Source: Chitinophagaceae bacterium
GTDB taxonomy: Bacteria > Bacteroidota > Bacteroidia > Chitinophagales > Chitinophagaceae
NCBI GenBank assembly: GCA_003534175.1
Contig: DPFD01000184.1
Span: 663-5,701 of the forward strand
Reading direction: 5' to 3'
DNA length: 5,039 nucleotides
The translations under genes were made by a program, and so were the position numbers. Below the pieces are notes generated by a model that was not told the DNA's origin, made no database searches, and was given only the letters and a program-made list of their open reading frames with translations. Positions 1-5,039 of the stretch are shown one piece after another (position 1 is the first letter of the stretch; every line of letters begins with the position of its first letter).

Positions 1-1
1 A

Positions 2-580
2 CATGATATTGATTTTGAGCAACTCAATGACAGCATAAAATTCAATGTAGAATTTTCACTCACGGAAAAGGATAAACGAAGAGCCCCTTACCATGAAACA
101 CAGTTGAAACCGGGAGGCAAGCAATTGTTCAAACGCATTCAGGATACGCTTGGTAAACAGGAAGCCAGCTTTGCCTATACGTTGTTTGAGGAGTACCCCG
201 GAAAAACACAGGAGCCGGTGATGGATTTGTCTAAACTACAGCAATCAGGTTTTAAAGTGTACGATGCCAAAGAGGGCGCCAGGCATCTGCCTCCGGCGCG
301 TTCGGTGGTAGATTTACATATTGAACGGCTGACCGATGACTACCATACCATGAAACCTTCGGAAATACTGGATGTACAGATGCGGGCTTTTGAAACCTGG
401 TACGATATTGCCGTAGGGCATCGGTTGGATTCCATGATTTTCATTCATGGAGTGGGAGAGGGTGTACTCAAACAATCCTTACATGAAGCATTAAAGCTCA
501 AACGGGAAGTCCGGTCGTTTACGGATGCCACACACCCTAAATATGGTTCAGGGGCTACCGAGGTTTTCTTTAAAAAGTAA
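2..580 (+). CDS. C-terminal part of a DUF2027/Smr-domain protein (5' end outside window)
   Basis: The frame is open from the left edge and ends at TAA 578-580, giving 192 residues of a longer protein. The Smr domain fills the C-terminal half: a VVDLH motif with DLH at fragment residues about 104-106, IHGVGEG at about 148-154 and a final YGSGAT at about 181-186, matching the DLHG-, HGxGxG- and G-rich signatures of Smr domains. The preceding part (QLFKRIQDTL, YTLFEEYP, SGFKVYDA) resembles the linker of Bacteroidota proteins that carry an N-terminal DUF2027 domain before Smr; that domain would lie upstream and is not visible. Smr domains in MutS2 and related proteins are nucleic-acid nicking or binding modules, but the role of this family is not established. 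A TTG at 104 could be taken as a start, but the upstream frame codes for a matching sequence, so it is internal. The protein is probably cytoplasmic. It converges with the toxin-antitoxin genes. Confidence 0.88.
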   Translation, partial: HDIDFEQLNDSIKFNVEFSLTEKDKRRAPYHETQLKPGGKQLFKRIQDTLGKQEASFAYTLFEEYPGKTQEPVMDLSKLQQSGFKVYDAKEGARHLPPARSVVDLHIERLTDDYHTMKPSEILDVQMRAFETWYDIAVGHRLDSMIFIHGVGEGVLKQSLHEALKLKREVRSFTDATHPKYGSGATEVFFKK

Positions 581-661
581 TGATGGGTTGCAGATGCCGG
601 TTTGAAGGTATGTAACCATGTGTGTTTAACTATCTTGAACATTGTACATTCCCTGAAATAC

Positions 662-700
662 CGGATGGTTCACCACTCGCTCTATAATGAATGCCATCCG
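662..700. repeat. Short inverted repeat (7-bp arms)
   Basis: CGGATGG at 662-668 is the exact reverse complement of CCATCCG at 694-700, with a 25-base spacer that allows only one further wobble pair. It lies between two convergent genes and might take part in transcript ending, but no T-tract follows on either strand. A repeat this short can arise by chance. Confidence 0.3.
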
Positions 701-798
701 TGTATATACGATGGCGGGGTTTGAGAACGGCAATATAAATTGGCTTAATTTTTCGAGGGGAATTCAACCAATCTGACTGTTATTATTTTCACAAACCA

Positions 799-820
799 CC
801 TTACCCTGTGTCCAGTAAGG
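799..820. repeat. Short inverted repeat downstream of the HepT-like gene
   Basis: CCTTAC at 799-804 pairs with GTAAGG at 815-820 around a 10-base loop. It sits about 30 bases past the stop codon of the HepT-like gene, read on the minus strand, a place where a terminator is expected. No clear U-rich tail follows, so it is at best a weak terminator and may be chance. Confidence 0.3.
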
Positions 821-849
821 AATTTGACTATGAACTGTGGCAGTATTGT

Positions 850-1203
850 CTATTTTTTGTCGAGTTGTTCAAGTACTTTCTGAATACTTTCTTTTAGCTG
901 TGGAATATCGTTAGCTATTATTTGCCAAATTAAATTAGTATCAATACCAAAATATTCATGCACAAGAATATGGCGAAGTCCAATAATTTGCCTCCATTGG
1001 ATTTTAGAAAATTTATTTTTTGTCTCCTCGGAAATATTATTAGCAGCTTCACCAATAATTTCCATTTGCTTCACGCATGCAAATCTCATCATTGAGTTTT
1101 CAAGAAAGGAACTAAAATTAGCTTTTGATGTATATTGTTCGATTTCCTCAATGGACTCTAAAATATGAAGTAGCCTTTGTCTATCTCCCATTTTACTTTT
1201 CAT
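850..1203 (-). CDS. hepT: HepT-like HEPN ribonuclease toxin (DUF86 family)
   Basis: A 117-residue, mostly alpha-helical protein of the usual size for DUF86/HepT. The HEPN active-site motif Rx4HxY is intact: Arg77, His82 and Tyr84 in RHILVHEY. A second family hallmark, VKQMEIIGEAAN at about residues 44-55, precedes it. Members are metal-independent RNases; characterised HepT toxins act on RNA, including tRNA 3' ends, and are silenced when the partner MntA adds AMP to the motif tyrosine, here Tyr84. That mechanism is known from relatives and inferred here. Start choice: ATG at 1203 overlaps the end of the upstream mntA-like gene by 11 bases; a second ATG at 1191 would put the start one base past the mntA stop. 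Both are plausible and no ribosome-binding site decides. The gene is AT-rich like its partner and unlike the rest of the window. The residue after the motif Arg is His where many family members have Asn. Confidence 0.88.
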   Translation of the reverse strand: MKSKMGDRQRLLHILESIEEIEQYTSKANFSSFLENSMMRFACVKQMEIIGEAANNISEETKNKFSKIQWRQIIGLRHILVHEYFGIDTNLIWQIIANDIPQLKESIQKVLEQLDKK

Positions 1204-1486
1204 AAATCAGCTTTTTGTCCGTATTTATGAATGGAAGAATATGTTTTGAGATAGCATTACTCGAGATTAAGTCAACTTTTTTATGGAGCTTTTCCTCTAA
1301 ATCAAGTTTCATGTTCACAAAACCTAATCCTATATGCTTTGAATAGTCAAGTTCTACTAGAATATCTACATCACTATTTTTAAGAGCTTCACCTCTGGAA
1401 AATGAGCCAAAAAGAAATGCTTTAAGAACTGGTTTGTCCTTGAAATATTCCCTAATTGCTTTTATATCTTCACTTGAAAGCTTCAT
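1193..1486 (-). CDS. mntA: MntA-like minimal nucleotidyltransferase antitoxin
   Basis: A 97-residue protein of the small nucleotidyltransferase family (DNA polymerase beta fold). The signature GSx10DxD is complete: Gly27-Ser28 in FGSFSRGE, then Asp39 and Asp41 in DVDILVEL, with Asp72 in KKVDLIS as the likely third metal ligand. In the characterised HepT/MntA pairs this enzyme uses ATP to AMPylate the toxin's HEPN tyrosine and so acts as the antitoxin; adjacency to a HepT-like gene supports the same role here. I chose ATG 1486 because the protein then begins MKLSSEDIKAI, like other family members. The frame extends upstream to a GTG at 1519, which would add 11 residues with no family resemblance. 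The gene precedes and overlaps the toxin gene, so antitoxin and toxin would be made from one transcript with coupled translation. The module is divergent from rnpB, leaving about 85 bases for its promoter; no clear one is seen. Confidence 0.87.
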   Translation of the reverse strand: MKLSSEDIKAIREYFKDKPVLKAFLFGSFSRGEALKNSDVDILVELDYSKHIGLGFVNMKLDLEEKLHKKVDLISSNAISKHILPFINTDKKLIYEK

Positions 1487-1560
1487 TTCATAAAGGTAAT
1501 ATTTTAATCGAAATATCACTTAGCATTACTGCCATCCATTCAGTTCCCACAACTTCATCG

Positions 1561-1568
1561 TACCTTTG
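1561..1568 (+). promoter_or_regulatory. Bacteroidota -7 promoter element of rnpB
   Basis: TACCTTTG fits the Bacteroidota sigma-factor -7 consensus TAnnTTTG exactly. It ends three bases before position 1572, where the P1 helix of RNase P RNA begins, so the predicted transcription start and the predicted 5' end of the RNA agree. A matching TTG-type -33 element is not clear in the 19-21 bases upstream. Confidence 0.72.
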
Positions 1569-1571
1569 CCG

Positions 1572-1953
1572 TTCTATCAGCCGGCTATCGCGCTTTTGGC
1601 AACAAAAGTGAGGAAAGTCCGGACAGCAAAGGGCAACACACCGGTTAACGACCGGCGGCCTGCAAAGGCCAGAGATAGTGCCACAGAAAATAACTGTCAG
1701 CTTCGGCTGATGAGGGTGAAAACGTGAGGTAAGAGCTCACGGTAAACCATGGTAACATGGCTTACGGGTAAACCTTGTGTGCTGAAATGCCATGTAAACC
1801 GGCGTGCTGAAAAGTAAAGAGCTGCCCGTTCAAATTCCGCAAGGATGCGCCGGAGGGTAGGCAGATTGAATCAGCCGGTAACGGTTGATCCAGATAAATG
1901 ATAGCCGTTCCGGTTTCACCGGGATAACAGAATCCGGCTTATGGCTGATAGAA
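1572..1953 (+). ncRNA. rnpB: RNase P RNA (type A), catalytic subunit of ribonuclease P
   Basis: This is the ribozyme that removes 5' leaders from precursor tRNAs. Universal core blocks appear in order: GAGGAAAGTCCGGACA from 1610, AGATAGTGCCACAGAAA at about 1673-1689, GAGGGTGAAAACGTGAGGTAA from about 1712, the L15 GGGTAGGC segment at 1855-1862 that contacts the tRNA 3' CCA, CAGATAAATGATAGCCG at 1891-1907 and ACAGAATCCGGCTTA at 1927-1941. The ends form an 11-bp P1 helix, 1572-1582 with 1943-1953. Local hairpins include TCAGC/GCTGA closed by a TTCG loop (1697-1710), CCATG/CATGG closed by GTAA (1747-1760), and an 8-bp stem closed by GTAA (1870-1889) where larger type A RNAs have the P16-P17 region. 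About 382 nt is normal for type A. It has its own promoter and is divergent from the toxin-antitoxin genes and convergent with the Nudix gene. The exact ends are predicted from pairing only. Confidence 0.97.
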
Positions 1954-1961
1954 TTTTTTTT
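1943..1961 (+). terminator. Likely 3' end and T-tract of rnpB
   Basis: The 3' strand of the P1 helix (1943-1953) is followed directly by eight T residues (1954-1961). No separate local hairpin precedes the T-run, so ending would depend on pairing of P1 with the distant 5' end or on other upstream structure. The last two T residues overlap the stop codon of the convergent Nudix gene. Confidence 0.5.
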
Positions 1962-2424
1962 AATAACGCTCTTTAATGATACGCGCTACTTTTTTATCAA
2001 TCGGTAGCGTTACGCTGTCTTCAGAAAAATCTTCCCAGTCAATCCAGCGAAAACTTTCTGTTTCTCCCGTTAATTCGTATTGCTTCAATTGATCGGGTGT
2101 GAAGGTAAAGGGTACCTGCTGCAGGGGAACCTGAATGGCTTCCAGGGCACGTACCTGGTAGTAAATGGATATAATCTGTTGTTCCGGATGAAAGGCACTG
2201 GGCTGAAAATAATCTGTGGTATAAATATGTTCTTCAACGGCAACGCGTAAACGCATTTCTTCCATAAACTCCCGAATCAGGCAGTCCCTGGTACCTTCGC
2301 CATATTCCAACCCGCCGCCGCAAAATTTTGAAATATACATTCCACGAATCCATTCATCAGAAATCAGCACCTGTTTTCTGTCGTTCAGCAAAATGCCATA
2401 CACCCTCACATTGAAGCGGTTCAT
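1960..2424 (-). CDS. Nudix hydrolase
   Basis: A 154-residue single-domain Nudix protein. The Nudix box GX5EX7REUXEEXGU spans residues 37-59: Gly37, Glu43, Arg51-Glu52, Glu55-Glu56, with Leu59 at the last hydrophobic position. The catalytic and metal-binding REFMEE core is complete; the usual glycine two positions after the EE pair is Arg58, a variation seen in some family members. Such enzymes hydrolyse nucleoside diphosphates linked to another moiety, usually with magnesium, in the cytoplasm. The substrate cannot be told from sequence. The start ATG at 2424 overlaps the corA-type stop by four bases (ATGA), indicating translational coupling as the last gene of the operon. The stop codon lies in the T-run that ends rnpB on the other strand. 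No terminator for this operon is evident between the stop and rnpB. Confidence 0.9.
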   Translation of the reverse strand: MNRFNVRVYGILLNDRKQVLISDEWIRGMYISKFCGGGLEYGEGTRDCLIREFMEEMRLRVAVEEHIYTTDYFQPSAFHPEQQIISIYYQVRALEAIQVPLQQVPFTFTPDQLKQYELTGETESFRWIDWEDFSEDSVTLPIDKKVARIIKERY

Positions 2425-3359
2425 CGCTTGGTGCGTTTATAAAAGTTGTAAATGGTGATAATCAGTATCAGTGAAGATATCACTACCGGAATCCAAAATG
2501 CATAGGGCGATTTTTGATAGGGCAGTGGTACGTTCATTCCATAAATACTGGCAATCAAAATGGGTACACTGAGGAATATGGTTAACATACTTAACCGCCT
2601 CAGTACTTCGTTCTGATTATTGCTGATAATGCTTGCAAAGGCATCCATGGTACTTACCAGAATTGTGGTGTAGGTATTGGCTGTTTCAAGCGCCTGTGAG
2701 GTTTCAATGATTAAATCGTCCAGGAAATCTTTTTCATCTTCGGTGAGACGTAAAAACTCAGTCCTTGCCATCTTCATCATCAGCAACTCATTGCTGCGAA
2801 GGGCCGTTACAAAGTACACCAGGCTTTTCTGAATACGCATCAGCTGGAATAATTCTTCATTCCGGTTGGCAGCATATAGTTTTTGTTCCAGTGTATTCCT
2901 GCGCTGGTTGATTTCTTTCAGATACTCCTGAAAGTTGGTGATGATTTTTTCAAATATTTTCAACACCATCATGTTGGGCTTATCTGCCCGGCGGTTCTGG
3001 AAAGTATTCAGAAACTTTTTGATGGCCTCATTTTCAAATGAGTTCACCGTTACCAGATGCGTTCCGGTAATGATGATACATATCGGAATGGTTATGTAAA
3101 AAGCATCACTGTCGTTAAAAGAATTATTTTCTGTGGGCGTTTTGATAACGATGAGTTTTACATCATCATCCTGCTCATAACGACTTCTCTCATCAATGTC
3201 TAAGGAATCTTTTAAAAAATCTATGGGAATCTGCAATCCTTTACTGAGTTCTGAAAATTCTTCCTGGCGCAGAGGCGGAAGCACATTCACCCATGTACCG
3301 GGATCCGGTGATTGAACCGCCACCGTCCGATGATCCTGTATCTGAAAGTATTGTATCAT
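2421..3359 (-). CDS. corA: CorA-family divalent cation (magnesium) transporter
   Basis: A 312-residue protein, the usual length for CorA. A long soluble N-terminal region with charged helices (about residues 140-255) leads to two C-terminal membrane segments, about 256-274 and 286-305. The signature YGMN sits at residues 273-276 at the end of the first segment, where it forms the ion selectivity loop of the pentameric channel; the protein ends in a basic tail (YKRTKR). After GMN comes VPLPYQ in place of the MPEL loop of classical CorA, so it belongs to a divergent branch. Magnesium is the likeliest ion, but cobalt, nickel or zinc transport cannot be excluded. The start ATG 3359 overlaps the dapF stop by four bases and its stop overlaps the Nudix start by four, so it sits inside a coupled operon. 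Confidence 0.9.
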   Translation of the reverse strand: MIQYFQIQDHRTVAVQSPDPGTWVNVLPPLRQEEFSELSKGLQIPIDFLKDSLDIDERSRYEQDDDVKLIVIKTPTENNSFNDSDAFYITIPICIIITGTHLVTVNSFENEAIKKFLNTFQNRRADKPNMMVLKIFEKIITNFQEYLKEINQRRNTLEQKLYAANRNEELFQLMRIQKSLVYFVTALRSNELLMMKMARTEFLRLTEDEKDFLDDLIIETSQALETANTYTTILVSTMDAFASIISNNQNEVLRRLSMLTIFLSVPILIASIYGMNVPLPYQKSPYAFWIPVVISSLILIITIYNFYKRTKR

Positions 3360-4153
3360 AGGTTATCTGTTTGCAGACTGATTTCGCCCGAAAATACAAA
3401 TGTTGCCGGTCCGCATAAAAAAATGGATGAAAAATTTTGATCATTTTCTTTCACAAACCGAACCTTCAGATGTCCACCCGGAGTTTGCACTTCAATTTCG
3501 TGCTTTCCGGAAGGCAATCCGGGCAGGGTGAGGGCAGCTGCTGTTACGCCTGTACCACAACTTAAGGTTTCATCTTCCACACCGCGTTCATAGGTACGCA
3601 CCAGAATTCGCCTGTCGCTCAGGCGTTGCACAAAATTTACATTGATTCCTTTACCCCGATAGGCATCGGTTTGCTGAAATGCCCTTCCTATTGGTATCAC
3701 ATCAGCTGTTGCGGCATCTTCTACTGGCTGAACCACATGAGGCGAACCGGTATTCAGCACAGCGCATTGGTTGGAGTAATTCACTTCCGAAACCGGCTTC
3801 ATATCAATACATACCGTTCCATCTTCATGGATACTGCCGTTATGCATCCCGTCGGGGGCTTCAAACTGAAACGACTTCTGCTGTGGATTGAATCGCGAGG
3901 CGAAGTGTATCATGCATCGTCCGCCGTTACCACACATGCTTCCGATACGCCCATCCGCATTGTAATAAATCATGCTGAAGTCTGCAATTTCTGAGGCGTT
4001 GTATAACATCAATCCGTCTGCCCCGATACCAAACTTACGGTTACACAAAAACGAAATTTGCGCCTGAGAAAGTTGGTCATACTTCCCTGAGCGATTATCT
4101 AAGATGATGAAATCATTTCCGGTTCCCTGGTATTTGTGAAAAGCAACTTCCAT
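3356..4153 (-). CDS. dapF: Diaminopimelate epimerase
   Basis: DapF interconverts LL- and meso-diaminopimelate in the cytoplasm, the step that supplies the meso form for lysine synthesis and peptidoglycan cross-links. The 265-residue protein begins MEVAFHKYQGTGNDFIILD, the typical family N-terminus. Both catalytic cysteines are present in their motifs: Cys74 in MCGNGGRC and Cys199 in ETLSCGTG, the two halves of the cofactor-independent racemase site. Other hallmarks are GIGADGL at residues 42-48 and the NTGSPH segment at about 134-139. I chose ATG 4153 over an in-frame TTG at 4168, because the extra residues lie inside the upstream gene and match nothing in the family. With this start only one base separates it from the upstream phosphorylase stop, and its own stop overlaps the CorA start. 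No defect is seen; it should be functional and probably essential. Confidence 0.97.
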   Translation of the reverse strand: MEVAFHKYQGTGNDFIILDNRSGKYDQLSQAQISFLCNRKFGIGADGLMLYNASEIADFSMIYYNADGRIGSMCGNGGRCMIHFASRFNPQQKSFQFEAPDGMHNGSIHEDGTVCIDMKPVSEVNYSNQCAVLNTGSPHVVQPVEDAATADVIPIGRAFQQTDAYRGKGINVNFVQRLSDRRILVRTYERGVEDETLSCGTGVTAAALTLPGLPSGKHEIEVQTPGGHLKVRFVKENDQNFSSIFLCGPATFVFSGEISLQTDNL

Positions 4154-4154
4154 G

Positions 4155-5027
4155 TTATATTTTTTCAATAATTTCCAACCCTTTTTTAATCAGGTTTTCA
4201 ACGGCAGCCCCTCCATCTTTACTGAAAGTTTTGGTTATCCGGTTGGCAACAATGGCATTGAGCGAAACACATGAATGCCCTAATACCTTACTCATACCAT
4301 ACAAGGCTGATGTTTCCATTTCGAAATTGGAAATGTGATGCTGGCCATAACTGAAAGTAGTTAACTGATCAATGAGTCCCGGATGTTTGAGTCCCATGCG
4401 TAATACACGTCCTTGCGGACCATAAAAGCCCGGACAGGTAACGGTGATGCCCTGATGGAATCCATCAACAAAATGCTTCAGCAAATTCATGCCGGCACTA
4501 CTGATATAAGGATGGGTGATTCCTTCAATCTGTGTGTGCGTAACAAATGCCTGCAGCAGTTGCTGTTCTTCGGTTTGTGTGGGCAGGTGATAAAAATTCA
4601 TCAGGTTATCCAAACCTAAACCATGTGTACCCGCTACAAATGAATCCACGGGATATTGTCCCTGTAAAGATCCACAGGTTCCCATGCGGATGATTTGGAG
4701 TGATTTCAGTGTTTCATTTTCTGTTCGGGTTTCCAGATTGATGTTAGTGAGTGCATCCAGTTCATTCAACACGATATCAATATTGTCAGGTCCAATTCCG
4801 GTGCTGATTACCGTAAGTCTTTTCTTTCCCACATAACCGGTATGAGATATGAATTCGCGGTGCTGATTCCTGAACTCAATCTTATCAAAATGCTTACTCA
4901 CCTCTTTCACACGATCCGGGTCACCTACGGTTATAATGGTAGAGGCAATTTCTTCCGGGCGGCAATCGATATGATAAATGGCTCCTCTGTCGTTGATGAT
5001 GAGCTCGGATGGGGCGATTGGTTTCAT
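4155..5027 (-). CDS. udp: Nucleoside phosphorylase, probably uridine phosphorylase
   Basis: A 290-residue member of the PNP/UDP phosphorylase family 1, cytoplasmic enzymes that split nucleosides with phosphate into base and ribose-1-phosphate for salvage. Phosphate-site motifs are seen: GDPDR at residues 35-39 and IIRMGTCGS with Arg114. STGIGPDN at 75-82 is another family hallmark. The ribose-binding glutamate motif is EMET at 236-239. Gln205 and Arg207 in GPQGRV align with the Gln-x-Arg pair that recognises the uracil ring in uridine phosphorylases, which favours uridine over purine nucleosides; this is inference from remembered alignment. The protein is longer than E. coli Udp (about 253 residues), with an extra N-terminal stretch and internal insertions. 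The start ATG 5027 is only 12 bases from the window edge, so the operon promoter lies outside. It is the first visible gene of the operon; the stop TAA lies one base before dapF. Confidence 0.88.
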   Translation of the reverse strand: MKPIAPSELIINDRGAIYHIDCRPEEIASTIITVGDPDRVKEVSKHFDKIEFRNQHREFISHTGYVGKKRLTVISTGIGPDNIDIVLNELDALTNINLETRTENETLKSLQIIRMGTCGSLQGQYPVDSFVAGTHGLGLDNLMNFYHLPTQTEEQQLLQAFVTHTQIEGITHPYISSAGMNLLKHFVDGFHQGITVTCPGFYGPQGRVLRMGLKHPGLIDQLTTFSYGQHHISNFEMETSALYGMSKVLGHSCVSLNAIVANRITKTFSKDGGAAVENLIKKGLEIIEKI

Positions 5028-5039
5028 TTGTTGATTTTT

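Larger units (their letters stand above)
581..849. other. Non-coding gap between two convergent genes
   Basis: This 269-base stretch separates the Smr gene (+) from the HepT-like gene (-). No frame carries a convincing protein, no RNA gene is recognisable and no TAnnTTTG promoter element is seen on either strand. The only structure noted is two short inverted repeats, listed separately. Transcripts from both sides should end here, but there is no classical GC-rich hairpin followed by a T-run. Confidence 0.6.

Noticed and set aside
445..642. 65-residue minus-strand open frame over the Smr gene end
   Set aside because: It lies mainly antisense to a well-supported Smr domain and has no recognisable motif.
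1484..1498. Possible -7-like element TACCTTTA on the minus strand just before the mntA ATG
   Set aside because: It differs from TAnnTTTG at the last base, lacks an upstream TTG box and would give a leaderless mRNA; too weak to call.
1910..1922. CCGG/CCGG hairpin near the 3' end of rnpB as a terminator
   Set aside because: It is an internal part of the RNase P fold followed by the conserved ACAGAATCCGGCTTA block, not by a T-run.
3241..3444. 67-residue minus-strand frame across the dapF/corA junction
   Set aside because: It is out of frame with two intact coupled genes and has no family features.
3626..3994. Plus-strand open frames at 3626-3994 and 3679-3891
   Set aside because: Both are antisense to dapF, whose catalytic motifs are complete; no motif or start context supports them.
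4413..4619. 68-residue plus-strand frame
   Set aside because: It is antisense to the nucleoside phosphorylase and lacks any motif.
1..5039. CRISPR arrays, tRNA or rRNA genes, insertion sequences
   Set aside because: No regularly spaced repeats, no tRNA-like or rRNA segments and no transposase or terminal inverted repeats were seen.

Overview
The window looks like a chromosomal segment from a Bacteroidota bacterium, most likely a Chitinophagaceae-type member. Three things point there: the C-terminus of a DUF2027/Smr-type protein typical of that phylum, a perfect Bacteroidota -7 promoter element (TAnnTTTG pattern) just before the RNase P RNA gene, and very tightly packed genes without evident Shine-Dalgarno sites. 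The phylum call is fairly firm; the family call rests on remembered protein resemblance only.

Layout. Positions 2-580 (+) hold the C-terminal 192 residues of an Smr-domain protein cut by the left edge. Positions 581-849 are non-coding, with two short inverted repeats. Positions 850-1486 (-) hold a two-gene toxin-antitoxin module: a MntA-like minimal nucleotidyltransferase antitoxin followed by a HepT-like HEPN toxin. Their genes overlap and are AT-rich (about 31% GC by hand count for 841-1500, against about 49% in a 360-base stretch of dapF). Positions 1572-1953 (+) are the RNase P RNA gene rnpB, with its own promoter at 1561-1568 and a T-tract at its 3' end. From 1960 to 5027 (-) runs a four-gene run, in transcription order: uridine phosphorylase-like protein, dapF, CorA-type transporter, Nudix hydrolase. 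The junctions are a 1-base gap, a 4-base overlap and another 4-base overlap, so this is almost certainly one translationally coupled operon. Its promoter lies beyond the right edge.

How the genes work together. HepT and MntA form a self-contained module in which MntA is expected to inactivate the HEPN ribonuclease by adding AMP to its active-site tyrosine; all the required motifs are visible. The four-gene operon joins unrelated housekeeping jobs: nucleoside salvage, meso-diaminopimelate supply for lysine and peptidoglycan, divalent cation transport and nucleotide clean-up. It converges on rnpB with only six bases between the RNase P P1 helix and the Nudix stop codon.

I found no sign of a wholly new system. 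The most notable items are the low-GC toxin-antitoxin module set between conserved genes next to rnpB, and the abutting convergent end of rnpB and the operon.
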